DNA of 64,000 nt from Moesziomyces globuligerus. Its lineage: Eukaryota > Basidiomycota > Ustilaginomycetes > Ustilaginales > Ustilaginaceae. Below are positions 18,202 to 28,601 of the stretch, piece after piece. Where the stretch lies: the NCBI GenBank assembly GCA_030849465.1, contig JARVLF010000014.1, positions 310,001 through 374,000 on the forward strand, given 5' to 3'. How positions within the stretch are numbered: the first letter of the stretch is position 1; every line of letters begins with the position of its first letter. The notes beneath the pieces were generated by a model. That model worked only from the letters and a program-made list of their open reading frames with translations, was not told the origin of the DNA and did not search any database. The position numbers were made by a program, and so were the translations under genes.

Positions 18202-20064
18202 ATGCCACTTAAGCTGGCCTCGGTCCTGCTTCGTACCTCCCTCAGCCTGCCTCGAGCACCACTTCCGAACCTCGTCCGCGCCCAGATTCCCACGACTCAT
18301 CTTGGCAGAAGTCACGTTCTCACGCCTGATCTTCGGCCCTCCAGCCGTCGCTTGCTGTCTGCTAGTCACGCGCCCTGCATCGAGATGGCATCGCAGAGCT
18401 CAGCTCAGGAGTGGAAGCCGTCCAGGCCGCGCGGCGTGCAGCGGCCGTCGGATCACAAGACGGGCGAAAAGGGCGAGCCCATGACACCGCTCCCCTCGGC
18501 CACGCTCATCGTCCTGTGCCCGCGATCCACCCGCGAGGCCGACGGCGGGCTGCAGTATGATACGCTCATGGTGCAACGGTCCGCCAGGGACGGCTCGAGC
18601 TTCCGGTCTGCCGTCGTCTTTCCAGGAGGCGCACTCGATCTGCAGGACGAAGCCGAAATCGGAGCAGCGTTGGCATCGACCACTCCCTCGTCCGCCTCTG
18701 CGGCAAGCCTCGGTGTAGACAAGGAGAGATACATGCACGCGCTCAAGCTCTGCGCCCTGCGTGAGACATTCGAAGAGACAGGCCTGCTTCTTCTGCCCTC
18801 GAAGACCGCAAGTCCCTCGGGACTGCCGACGAGCCGCGCCGTGGGCCACCAGGAAGCAGGCATGTCGGCCGAGGAATGGTCGCACGCACGCAACGACGTC
18901 CACCACAACGCCATCGACTTTATCCCTTTCCTCCGCAAGGTGTCGAGCAAACTCGGTTTGACCGGCAAGCTCGGTGCTGGCGATGCGGCGCTGCCGGAGT
19001 TTGCACCCATGGCCCACCATTCCAACTGGATCACCCCGCGGAGCGTCGTGCGCCCTGCCAAGCGCTTCGACGCCCACTTTTTCATCACCGTGCTCGACAC
19101 ACCCGACGTCTTTGGCAACGACAAGTCGCTCCAGATCTCGGCCGACGGCGCAGAAACACTCTCGCTCAGGCTGCAGACTCCCCGCGAGATCATGTACGCC
19201 GGCATCACCGATCAGATCTCGCTCTTCCCACCACAGTTCTACGTGAGTTCGGCGTGGCCATCGTCGTGAAATCGTACTGGATGTACTTACCTTGTTTCTC
19301 TCGCTTGCCATCGATGGCGCTAGATCCTTGCTGATCTCGAGACGGCGCTGCGGGCGGCTACGCCCGAGGGACGCGTTCCGATCATCCCGCTGATCTTTGA
19401 CCCGAGTCAGGCGACTGATCGGGTGTCGGCGGACGCCGAGTTCCGCGTCACGCCCGTCGAGGAGGAGAGCCGCGGGCTCCAGGGGCGCAACTATTCGTGG
19501 GACCGCAAGGACGTTGCTTCAAGCAGTGCACCGCTGACCTCGTGGGTCTCGGACACCAATCCGCCCCTCTCCAAGCTCCGTACGCTCGGCAGCGACCCGG
19601 ATTCTCCCTTCCCAGAGGTGACGGCCGTAGAGCCACGCGCCTTCCCCAAACTCGGCGCGATGCTCGACATCCGCAAGGAGATCGATGAGAACCGTGCGCT
19701 CGTCCAGGCCACCGCAGGTAAGGATGCAGAGGGCGAGGATAGCTTTGTCTTCCCCCTCGTTCTGCCGGGTGACTGGCAGGCTTCGCCCGCACAGCAGCAA
19801 CGCGCACGCACCGGCCTGCTGCTGCCAGGCAGCGCAGCAGCGTCGGCAACCCAAGCAGACGACAGCAAGACAGCGCAGGCACAGGCTCCGGCTGGAAGGC
19901 CGCTCAACAGACTCTATGTCTCGCCGCGCCCGCGCGAGCAAGGTGGCGGCATGACGGTTCGCGGCGCCGTGCGCAACGGCCTCGCCCACCTCCGCGACTT
20001 CCAGGTCGGCGTCCTCCTCGCCCAGCCTCGCCAGCCCGACAACCAGCAGCGTTCGAAGCTCTAA
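18202..20064 (+). CDS. NUDT19-like Nudix hydrolase
   Basis: Two exons, 18202-19242 and 19324-20064 (intron 81 nt, GTGAGT...TAG, phase 0), give 593 aa. The family hydrolyses nucleoside-diphosphate compounds; NUDT19 members cleave CoA and acyl-CoAs. The Nudix core RETFEETG (187-194) has the REXXEE metal-binding pattern. Upstream FPGGALDLQDE (about 150) and the helix HALKLCALR resemble NUDT19, as does the WITPRS...RFDAHFF block. The N-terminus (MPLKLASVLLRTSLSLPRAPL) looks like a mitochondrial presequence, followed by another possible start MASQSS. The chosen ATG has A at -3. An upstream in-frame ATG at 18097 also exists. The C-terminal about 200 residues after the intron are longer than in animal NUDT19. 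The substrate is inferred. Confidence 0.85.
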
Positions 20065-20191
20065 AAGCACACTGCGGTACTCACACACACCGGAGAACAC
20101 TGCGAGACCCTATAAAGAGGGCAATTGCGATCACATTGTCCCTACGAGGCTCTACATTTGCGGCGTCTACATCTAGGGCGACGATAGAAAT

Positions 20192-23100
20192 TCACTGTGG
20201 GTCAGAGTAGAACTGAACGGCGTTGGAGAGCAGCTTGTCTTCGATGCCCTTCCAGGTCGCCTTGAGTTGGTCGACCACCGTTTGGCGTTTGGCATGATCG
20301 GCCGCCTTGATCTTGGCCTCAAAGATGGCCGTGACAGGGCGGTGGTCGCTGATCGTAGCTTCCCAGCGCCTGTACTCGAGGCAGCGGATGCGTTCGGGGA
20401 TATGCGATCTGAACAGGATGCGATCGCACCAAGCCGGGATACGGTTCTTCTCGGACGAATCCCACTCGTGCGTGCCTCGATCGTACTTGTACGTTGGCAG
20501 GAACGAGATGGGTGCTTCGGAAAAGTCCTTGAGCCTGAACGCCGGATTGTGCCTGAGCTCCTTGCGCAGCTGATCCTGCTCCAGCAGCGGCGCGATCTTG
20601 CGCGCGCCAATCGCGGTGAGCACCGTCTCGCGCGAATGGTCGATGCGGTAGTTCAGGTCGCCTGCCCAGAAACACAACTCGTGGTCGAGAATCATGCTGC
20701 CATCCCCTCCTCCCACATACGCCGCCGGATCGGCATGCGCGTCCTGGAATACCGTCGGATACTCGAGGATGTCGGCCACATCCGCATTCCTCTGCTTGAT
20801 ATGCTTCTGCCCAGCGGCCAGATGCGAGTTGACAAACACGATGCTCGTGTCCTGCACCACCAGCCGCGCAATCACCGCCCCCTTGTTGCCGTACCTGCCG
20901 CCCATGCCCGTCTTGACCGTGCTGATCGCCAGCTCGCGCACGTTTTTGAACTCGGTCTGCTTGACAAAGACGCAGGTGAACAGGCCCACGAGCGACTCGG
21001 ACTGTACGAGCAGGTATCCGCACGTCGGCGGCATCGCATACCGCACGATCTGGATCAGCTTGTCATACCACGCTCGGTACTGCCGCGAGACGCGATCGCC
21101 CAGGTCGTTAGCCTTCCTCTTGCCGCCGCCGAGCAGCAGGCTCTTGGCTGTGAGCTTCTTGCTTTCGAGGTCGATCAGCTCCTGGAAACCAAACACGATG
21201 ATATCCGGTGGTCGATCCGCTGGCAGCGACTCGGATCCGACCTGGCAGGCGTTGCGCAGCATCGAGCCAAACACCTCGATGTTTTCCGCCGACGTCTCGA
21301 GGTCCGCCGGCGAGGCGGCGTCCATGTTGAACGTCACCTGGAGTGTCTTGATGCTGCGGTACGTGCTAAATTCGTGCTCTCGCTTGCTCTGCTCTGCCTG
21401 GATCCAGTCGAAGGACAGCGTGCCGTCCCAGAGATGGACGACGGCGTCGAGTCCACCCGAGGCCACCTGCAGACGGCCCACCTTCTGAATGCCGTGCTCG
21501 TCAACTTTGATGGCAGTGATGGGCTCTTTGTGCGCGGTCCATATCTTGAGCGCCCTCCAGGGTGCCGTGTCCGTGTCAAAGACCGAGATCGTGCCCGCCC
21601 TCGTGGCGGCCCAGAGATATTTGACCACACCAGCCAGTGCCGTGATGCCATGCGGCCCGAGCTTGCGCATGCCCACGCACTCGTACGTCTGTCGCAACCA
21701 GATCGAGACGTGGCCAGAGTCGTGTCCAAAGTAGACGTAGTCGGGACGTGAGGGGATGACTGCTCCTCCGGTGACGACGCCGACACCCTCCGCCATCTCC
21801 GGGGGTATGGCGACTGCTTTGGAAAGAGCATTGAAGGGCTTGTCGTCAGCGAATGGGTTGTAGATGCGGATGCGGGGGCCTTTGCTGCCTGCGTAATCCT
21901 TCGCGTTCCTCTGCGCCGACGGACCTGCGGCGACCCAGAGCTGCTGACCAACGATGCAGGCGTGCGAGCCCTTCTCCATGGCGATACGCTGAGTGATGGG
22001 CTGGTTGGACAGACGCAGCCCAGCAACGGCCGGATCTGGGTCAGCGCTGGGCAGCCAGATCGAAATCTTCCCGCCTTCATCCAGGCTAAGCATCTTGTTG
22101 CCGACTCGCTTGAGCAGCTGGATGGGATCGCTGTGGACGTTCTGCCTCGAATAGACCACCTGAGCCTCGGCAATGTCGAGCTCCCAGATGTGTCCATCTT
22201 TGGTTCCGCACCAGAGGTACCTGCCTTCGTCTGCTGTCTCGCCGTGCGAGCGCCTGCCGATGGCCGGTGTAGGGGCAATGCCGTGATTGGGTGGCCGAAA
22301 CTCGAGCGCAGTGAGCTTGACCTCCTTAGACAGATGCTCGCCGACGGTGCATAGCTTCTCGCCCATGCCCGAAGCCGATTCGCCGACGCGATAGACTTTG
22401 ACCTTGTCTCCACTGCCCGTGACGACGGTGTGGCCGCAAAGGGCAAAGCACTGGAAATTCTGTTTTGCCGACGTGCAGCAGTCCGGACTGAATGTCGGTG
22501 CGCGACGATTTGCATACGATGTGTCCGGTAGTCCGCTAGGCGTCATGTCGGCTGCTGCGTGCGCCCTACGCAGACTTGCAGTGGCCTTGAAGGAGGAGGA
22601 AGGGGAGAGGGAAGAGGCGAAATCACCGTCGTCTTCGTCATCCGAGCTGTCGGTCCCGGGCTGTACGCGACCAAAGACAGACGAGCCGAAGCTCTTGCCA
22701 GACGATGCTGCGGAGGTCGCGTTTGCGTTGCGGATAGGCGGCGGTAGAATGGGAGCGGCAGCAAGATCTGAATCATTCGGCGATAGAGTTGAAGCATGCC
22801 TAGCATGTCTTGCTGCGACCGAGGCGACCGGAATGGGCTTGGCTCTTGCACTGACCGTGTGTGCGCGGTGCGGAAGGACGTTTGGAGATGCCGGGGCTGC
22901 GCTGCGCTGGGGAGGCGGCAAGAAAGACGAACCATCCTGCGCCCCGGTCGTACCCGCGCCTGGACTTCTGCGGGCAGGCAGTGGCGGCGTCGATGATTCT
23001 TCACTGGCGAGAAGGGCGCTCAAGAGGGGCAGAGAGCCGGTGCTCTTGGAGGCGCTCAGGCTCCTTCGACGAAGCTCGGCGCTAGCAGCCGGGCTCGGAA

Positions 23101-24193
23101 CCGAGTCTCGCGTTGGCAGAGGTGGTGGGGATGTCGTGACCGCCGCTGTCATCGTGGGCTTCGGAGGCCCAGCGGGGAACGAGCCGGTATCCTCATCGAG
23201 CAGGAGCGAGGCGATAGAGCCTGGCAATGCGGCCAAGCTGTCCGCAGATGCATCGGTCTTCATCGGGCGAGGCGGTACGAGCGGCGAGGGCTTTTTGAAT
23301 GCGTCTGACTGCAGCTCGGCGGCAGCTGCAGCACCTGTTGGCGAAAGCTGCTCGTTGGACCGCGAATACTTGAGGAAATGGCCGCTAGTAGAGATACGGT
23401 TTGGAGAGAGTGTGGAATTCGGGCCGGCAGCTTTCGCCTTTGCGTGTCCCGAGTGGCTGCCAAAGAGGTTGGCGATGGAGCTCACGCGGTTAGACGATCC
23501 CATGTGCGCGAGACGCTCTAGGTCGGAGTCGTGTAGGATTTGAACGCCATGAGACGATGTGGAAGGCTTTGGAGGCTTGGGCGGTGGCACCCTCACCTTG
23601 GGTGGGCCCTCGGCATCTGAAGCCGACGCAGAGGCTGAGGTCGAAGCAGGTGTACTCGAAGATCCATCGCGGGAGACGGAACTCTTCGGAGGACGTAGAC
23701 AGCGGTCGGGTTCGCCGAACTTGGAAGGAGGGGAGACAAGTTTGGCCTGACCCGATGGCACCCTGGTGTGGCTCGTTTGCCTGTCTTTGGCGCCGGCTGG
23801 CCTGACTTTATCGACGCTGGAAGAGCTCGAACCTGCAGACACAGAGAGGGCGGCGAGGTCGGCGACGCTGATGATCGAAGGGCCAGCATTAGGCGGCTTG
23901 AGCAATGCGGTCGGATCGTCCGAGACGGGAGAGACGCTCGTCTTGGGCTTAGGCGGGCGCACAGGGCCGCTGGCAGGTGCCTGCGCCAGTGACAGCTTCT
24001 TCTCCGCCAGACCGAATGTATGTGTAGCATTGAGGTCCCTCTGGCGGATGTTGTTGGAGGAGTTGATCGGAGTGGGCGTAGGTCGACTGAACTCGGATTT
24101 GGAGAGCTGCTCGAACCTAGAGCGGAGATTCGAGACGCCGCCAGGCAGCGAACCAGACTCGTCCGGCTCTTGGCTAGGTTGCGGGTCGACCAT
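20192..24193 (-). CDS. Inositol polyphosphate 5-phosphatase with N-terminal WD40 region
   Basis: A 1333-aa intron-free protein that should remove the 5-phosphate from inositol phosphates or phosphoinositides such as PI(4,5)P2. The N-terminal about 550 residues are Ser/Pro-rich and disordered, with many PPKPPKP and PLPTRD-like proline motifs that could bind SH3 domains. A WD40-like beta-propeller follows (about 560-930; for example RYLWCGTKDGHIWELDI, YVYFGHDSGHVSIW and LQVASGGLDAVVHLWD). The catalytic domain (about 960-1320) carries the family signatures FWAGDLNYRID, PAWCDRILFRS and ISDHRPVTAIF. This WD40 plus 5-phosphatase layout is known in fungi and plants. The start ATG at 24193 (MVDPQPSQEPDES) is the first ATG in this frame. 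Confidence 0.93.
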   Translation of the reverse strand: MVDPQPSQEPDESGSLPGGVSNLRSRFEQLSKSEFSRPTPTPINSSNNIRQRDLNATHTFGLAEKKLSLAQAPASGPVRPPKPKTSVSPVSDDPTALLKPPNAGPSIISVADLAALSVSAGSSSSSVDKVRPAGAKDRQTSHTRVPSGQAKLVSPPSKFGEPDRCLRPPKSSVSRDGSSSTPASTSASASASDAEGPPKVRVPPPKPPKPSTSSHGVQILHDSDLERLAHMGSSNRVSSIANLFGSHSGHAKAKAAGPNSTLSPNRISTSGHFLKYSRSNEQLSPTGAAAAAELQSDAFKKPSPLVPPRPMKTDASADSLAALPGSIASLLLDEDTGSFPAGPPKPTMTAAVTTSPPPLPTRDSVPSPAASAELRRRSLSASKSTGSLPLLSALLASEESSTPPLPARRSPGAGTTGAQDGSSFLPPPQRSAAPASPNVLPHRAHTVSARAKPIPVASVAARHARHASTLSPNDSDLAAAPILPPPIRNANATSAASSGKSFGSSVFGRVQPGTDSSDDEDDGDFASSLSPSSSFKATASLRRAHAAADMTPSGLPDTSYANRRAPTFSPDCCTSAKQNFQCFALCGHTVVTGSGDKVKVYRVGESASGMGEKLCTVGEHLSKEVKLTALEFRPPNHGIAPTPAIGRRSHGETADEGRYLWCGTKDGHIWELDIAEAQVVYSRQNVHSDPIQLLKRVGNKMLSLDEGGKISIWLPSADPDPAVAGLRLSNQPITQRIAMEKGSHACIVGQQLWVAAGPSAQRNAKDYAGSKGPRIRIYNPFADDKPFNALSKAVAIPPEMAEGVGVVTGGAVIPSRPDYVYFGHDSGHVSIWLRQTYECVGMRKLGPHGITALAGVVKYLWAATRAGTISVFDTDTAPWRALKIWTAHKEPITAIKVDEHGIQKVGRLQVASGGLDAVVHLWDGTLSFDWIQAEQSKREHEFSTYRSIKTLQVTFNMDAASPADLETSAENIEVFGSMLRNACQVGSESLPADRPPDIIVFGFQELIDLESKKLTAKSLLLGGGKRKANDLGDRVSRQYRAWYDKLIQIVRYAMPPTCGYLLVQSESLVGLFTCVFVKQTEFKNVRELAISTVKTGMGGRYGNKGAVIARLVVQDTSIVFVNSHLAAGQKHIKQRNADVADILEYPTVFQDAHADPAAYVGGGDGSMILDHELCFWAGDLNYRIDHSRETVLTAIGARKIAPLLEQDQLRKELRHNPAFRLKDFSEAPISFLPTYKYDRGTHEWDSSEKNRIPAWCDRILFRSHIPERIRCLEYRRWEATISDHRPVTAIFEAKIKAADHAKRQTVVDQLKATWKGIEDKLLSNAVQFYSDPQ

Positions 24194-24222
24194 GCTGGTG
24201 ATCGTAGCTACCGGCGTTGCAA

Positions 24223-24234
24223 TCAGCTCCACAT
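24223..24234 (-). other. Possible uORF ending 29 bp before the 5-phosphatase start
   Basis: ATG TGG AGC TGA. Several further ATGs upstream share this frame up to 24570 and all end at the same stop (maximum 115 codons). The main ATG at 24193 is in another frame. It is relevant only if the transcript begins upstream. Confidence 0.35.
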
Positions 24235-25147
24235 CAATTGGGCGTGAGCAGTCGAAAGCAGAAGCGACATGGCAACCGTACCGTGGGAGCTAGCTACGAG
24301 CCTGTCGGGACGAAACGAGCGGGAGATAGAGGAGAGGAGTGGTGTAGCAGATGAAAGGGATGGTGGATGCCGCGGAAGCGACGTGGCTAGTCGAGGCCGA
24401 AAGGGTCGAGTGGGTCCAAGAAGCGGCGCCGCGGCTAACTTGCATGTCGATGCGTCAACCAAGCGCAGCTGCGATGCCGAGAACGGCTTCGCCAAACGTG
24501 AAATCTGAGCGCCTGCATCCGACGCATCCAAAAAGTGACACGACGCCAACCGCACGCGGTCCGAGCGCACGCACGCACTCGCTTTGGGTGCTCCTTTGCG
24601 CCGCCCAGTCGTGCCTCGATTGGAGCTCGGATGCTTGCATTCTCACGTCTCCTGCAGGTTTTTGCTCCCGGAACTTACAGACATGGCTCGAAGATGTCGG
24701 GTGTCCGGGCATTGCTAGGATCACTGAGCAGCGCTCGTGTTGCGAAGGCTGAATCGGCGTTCAGGCGCCGAGCCGAGCTACTGGATGCGAGTTCAAAGCA
24801 ACACGCCTCGGGGCTGTGCCGATGCACATGTCGGCGATTTTCCTGCTGCTGCACCCATCGGCTCATCCGGACCATCACGTTCCCGATTCCCACCGCTGCA
24901 GCGCAGATCGTGCGACTTGCATCCTCCACACTGTTCGTATTGCCGCACCTCTTCGCCGCACCAAAAGCGACGGGAAGCCTTTCTAAACCCACCTAGAAGG
25001 TTTAGACGGAACCTCCGTCATCCCTCTGACCTTCTCAAGAGAACCTTGTCGAGTGCGGGAGTAGCCCGCCATCATTCGTATAACCACACCCTTTCCCAAG
25101 CGGCATAGGAGTCCAACCTTCCTCGATACGTGCTCATCTTTGGCAAC
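24235..25147. other. Divergent promoter region, 5-phosphatase / amidase
   Basis: About 0.9 kb with no gene that I can support. Open frames here lack motifs and have the composition of random GC-rich DNA. Confidence 0.5.
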
Positions 25148-26177
25148 ATGGTGCTGGCCGCGGTGGCGCAGATCAAGAGCACGGGCGTGATCGCTGACAA
25201 TCTCGCGGCATCGCTCTCCATCATCCAGCGCGCCGCTCGTGCGGGGGCCAAAGCGATCTTCCTGCCCGAAGCCACCGACTTTATCGCGCCCACGTCTGCC
25301 GTCGCCGAACTGACGCGTTCCGCCGACAACGCTGCGTTTGTTCGGGGCATCCAGACCGCTGCCAAGGAGTCCAACGTCTGGGTCTCGGTCGGCATCCATG
25401 AGCCGCCGAGTGCCGAGCAGGATGAGCGCGACCAGCGCGAGAACCGTGGACGCTTGCGCTGCTACAACACGCAGCTGCTCATCAACGAGCAGGGCGAGAT
25501 CCTGGACCGGTATCGCAAGCTCCACCTCTTTGACGTCGACATCAAGGGTGGCCTCAAGATCCTCGAGTCCGACTCGACGATAAAGGGAGATGGACTGGTC
25601 AAGCCACGCGAAACAGCGGTTGGCAGGATAGGTTTGTTGACGTGCTACGATCTCAGGTTCCCGGAACCCTCGCTGGCACTGCGCAGACAGGGCGCTCAGA
25701 TCATCACGTACCCGTCTGCGTTCACGGTCAGGACGGGAGCAGCGCATTGGGAGACGCTCTTGAGGGCAAGAGCCATCGAGACTCAGAGCTACATCTTGGC
25801 CGCAGCTCAGGTCGGCGCACACGACGGCACCAAGCGCACCTCGTGGGGCCACGCCATGATCGTCGACCCTTGGGGATCAGTCATCGCTCAAGCGCCGTAA
25901 GTCATCCGAATGATTCCCAGCATGACCGCCACCTTCATCCGAGCTTCACGCTGAACCTTGATTGCGGCCCAGTGACATCCAACCGTACAAGCCCACCTAC
26001 TGCCTCGCTGATATTGTAAGCTTCATAGCCTCGCCATCATCTCTCATCCTGAAATGCTTCACTGACGATCTCGGCCTTGCTCTGCTTGCTCGATAGGATC
26101 TCGAGTCGCTCGAAAACACGCGCCAGGAGATGCCGCTCTGGGACCAGCGCCGCGACGACGTGTTCCCGCAAGTCTGA
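25148..26177 (+). CDS. Nit1/Nit2-type carbon-nitrogen hydrolase (probable deaminated-glutathione amidase)
   Basis: Three exons, 25148-25896, 25973-26015 and 26097-26177, encode 290 aa. Nitrilase-superfamily amidases of this branch repair deaminated glutathione or omega-amides of oxo-acids. The Glu-Lys-Cys triad is visible: E41 in FLPEATDF, K124 in YRKLHLFD and C166 in LLTCYDLRFPE. Further signatures are GRLRCYNTQLLI, YPSAFTVRTGAAHWETLLRARAIE and SWGHAMIVDPWG. The last two exons are short and restore the usual C-terminus, ending LWDQRRDDVF. The exons join in frame (CC+T = Pro). Overall similarity is nearer the Nit1 branch (FDVDIKGG), but the exact substrate is an inference. The ATG at 25148 is the first in frame; the frame extends upstream only with GTG. 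Confidence 0.92.
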
Positions 26178-26387
26178 CTCACATGCACACTGGGCTATCG
26201 ATCGTAAGTCGAAATGCAATGTGACTGGCTTCGATGCGATTAGAAATACACTGTGGTTGTGGTTCGCACATGCTACCGCACTGCGGCGAGTATGTGAACA
26301 CGGCAGAGACAAAGGACTGTGCGAGTCAAGCTTAGGAGTTCAGAGGTCCGCAGCATCCGTTGCCGATCACCAGGATTCAGACGACGG

Positions 26388-28601
26388 TCACTGCGCGACT
26401 TGCTGTGAGGGAGCCCTAGCTCTCGCCAGCGCGTTGAGGCGGTCGGCCAAATCCGCTGGATCGAGTTCAAACTTGGGCGGTGTCGAAGCCATCGTGTTCT
26501 CGTCGAGACGAGTAATGACAAAGCCGAGCCACCCCTCACTGCGTTGCGCCGGGCCGCCGCTGGTGCTGTGCGACCGGGACTTGCTGGCGTTGGAAGGGTT
26601 CTCGCTGTTGTAGCGCATGCGCTGGTTGCTGGGCACGTCGACAATCACCGCGTCCGCCACCTTGATGATCGGCATCGGCTGCTGCGCTTGCTGCACCCGC
26701 TTCACGTGCTCCAGTCGCGGCTTGCTGAACAACGACGAGGCGACTAGCTGGCGTGTAGTGCGGCTCAATGCTGTCGCTACCGAGTACTGAGCCCACAGTA
26801 CGAACGCCAGCGGCAAGGCGGCCTGGACGAGGAAGACGCACACATACGTCACCTGATCTCCCAGCGAGCCAACGAGCGATGCATGCGGGTCAGCCTCCAA
26901 TCGAGACGCCAACGGCAAGCGCGAGGTGATCATGCCGTCCGGAATGGTGCCGTTCGAGCTGATGCGGTCCAATCGGTCGCGGTAGAACGCAGTGCGGCTG
27001 AGGCTACGCAGCGCTGCCAGAGCTATCAGCACCTGGCAAAGCACGTGTGCGCGGATCAGGCGCGATGCTAGGTCGATCACCCAGCGCTTCTGCAGCGCCA
27101 ATCCCGCGACGCCGACCAGCGCAAAGAGCGACTGCGAAAGCATGAAAGCCGTGAGAGGCACCGAGGCCGCGTCCGGGTGAATCGAAGTCTCGAATGCGCA
27201 GATACCCACGATGCTGACGCTGAGCGCGGCAAGGCCGACAGCCACCATCGGGGCGCGCGCAAACTGCGACTGTAAAGAGCTCTCGCGGGCGCTGGATGAA
27301 GCCGAATAGGGCTTGTGTCCGGCTCCCGGCACCTGCTTCTCGCCCGGGGCCGTGAACAGAGATCGATTAGGAAGGTCCGAGACGGAGAGACTGCGATGCT
27401 TGCGCCAGGATTGGGATCGACGATGCGCCGCAGGGGCCTCGTAGATCTGGCTCTTGAAGCTGATCTGCGCACGGCTCGAGGCGTGAGTAGGCAGCTCGCG
27501 ATCCTCGGAGCTGCTTTGACGAGAAAGGTTGGGCGTCAAGGTGTCGGGCGACTCGAAGACCGCTTGCTCGCGCGACACGGCGAGGTTCGAAGCGGCGTCG
27601 CCGGTGTCAAAAAGTCTGAGGCGCTCGTGCTCGTGGCGCAAACGAGCACGCTGGTCGATCGGAGAGGCACCCTCGAGGTCGTCGTCGTGTTGGTCGTCGA
27701 TGGCAGCGCCGAGCGTGTCGACATCAAAGATGGACCGCAATTCCTGGAGGCCGGCTTTGAGATATGGCGTTGTTGTCGAGTGCAATGTCTGGTTGAGAGC
27801 GGTGATGCTCATTCTGCGTGACATTGAGTTGGACCATCTTCTGGCCCTGCGGGTCCAATTAGAGGCTCCGTACTCGGGCGACAGGCCCTCGACAGTGGTT
27901 GGCAACTCGGCTGAGGCATTGAGCGAAAGGTAGCGATGGCCGCCAACCAGGTTGTTGCGTTCGTCGCGAGCCGATCGGACCGAGGTGGAGCGGGAGAGGC
28001 TGGAAGTCGGGCTGGTGAGGCTGGGCGTGCTGGACATCGAGGACTGAGTCTCATCAACGAGCGCATCCGTGTGTGAAGTCGAGGGTCTGGGAGCCGCGAG
28101 CAGGCCATCGGAATCGTCTGATCCAGAGGAGAAGTGAAGGCTGGAGACGCCTGTCGACTCTCCGTTGGGAGCATTGAACGTGCGCAAAGGCTGAAGACGG
28201 CGGACCGAGGGCGAGACAGGACCAGCGGGACCAGGGAGGGGCAAGGTACGGGCGAAGCGATCCGGGCTGGTGGGCGGGCCATTTTCGCGATCCGAGAAGA
28301 CACGACGCTGGCGAGAGTAAGCACGGAGGGTGTCTCCTCGCCGCGAAGGGCTCAAGGTGGGATCACGAAGCTCGCTGAAGGCATTGGAGCGAGACTTGGC
28401 GACGGCGTGATTGAGCTGAATGGGGAGAGCGAGCTGGTGGGTCGAAGCGTAAGCCGAGACCGTAGTAGCTGTGGTGCTAGAACTAGAAGACGTTGCGAGG
28501 GCGTAGCTGACGGTCTTGCTGCGTCGGACCGCTGGATCGCAGTGGGATGGGCGCGAGGATGGTCCAGCTTCGGCGTGCATATCCGCAGCCGGCGCGCTCA
28601 T
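26388..28601 (-). CDS. Unknown four-TM membrane protein with long disordered N-terminus
   Basis: I do not recognise this 737-aa protein. Residues 1 to about 470 are Ser/Arg/Pro-rich, with many RS/SP sites and no clear fold. Four hydrophobic segments follow: VAVGLAALSVSIVGICAF, LTAFMLSQSLFALVGVAGLAL, an amphipathic-to-hydrophobic stretch LIRAHVLCQVLIALAALRSL, and YVCVFLVQAALPLAFVLWAQYS. After them comes a conserved-looking tail with RNQRMRYNSEN-like polar sequence and EGWLGFVITRLDE. The layout suggests a phosphoregulated integral membrane protein. The first in-frame ATG is at 28601. The frame is open for 25 more codons upstream without an ATG, and a possible acceptor (CTTGCCAG) sits there, so an upstream exon is possible. 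Confidence 0.75.
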   Translation of the reverse strand: MSAPAADMHAEAGPSSRPSHCDPAVRRSKTVSYALATSSSSSTTATTVSAYASTHQLALPIQLNHAVAKSRSNAFSELRDPTLSPSRRGDTLRAYSRQRRVFSDRENGPPTSPDRFARTLPLPGPAGPVSPSVRRLQPLRTFNAPNGESTGVSSLHFSSGSDDSDGLLAAPRPSTSHTDALVDETQSSMSSTPSLTSPTSSLSRSTSVRSARDERNNLVGGHRYLSLNASAELPTTVEGLSPEYGASNWTRRARRWSNSMSRRMSITALNQTLHSTTTPYLKAGLQELRSIFDVDTLGAAIDDQHDDDLEGASPIDQRARLRHEHERLRLFDTGDAASNLAVSREQAVFESPDTLTPNLSRQSSSEDRELPTHASSRAQISFKSQIYEAPAAHRRSQSWRKHRSLSVSDLPNRSLFTAPGEKQVPGAGHKPYSASSSARESSLQSQFARAPMVAVGLAALSVSIVGICAFETSIHPDAASVPLTAFMLSQSLFALVGVAGLALQKRWVIDLASRLIRAHVLCQVLIALAALRSLSRTAFYRDRLDRISSNGTIPDGMITSRLPLASRLEADPHASLVGSLGDQVTYVCVFLVQAALPLAFVLWAQYSVATALSRTTRQLVASSLFSKPRLEHVKRVQQAQQPMPIIKVADAVIVDVPSNQRMRYNSENPSNASKSRSHSTSGGPAQRSEGWLGFVITRLDENTMASTPPKFELDPADLADRLNALARARAPSQQVAQ

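Noticed and set aside
20267..21751. 494-codon open frame opposite the 5-phosphatase
   Set aside because: Antisense shadow over the catalytic domain whose motifs are clear on the minus strand.
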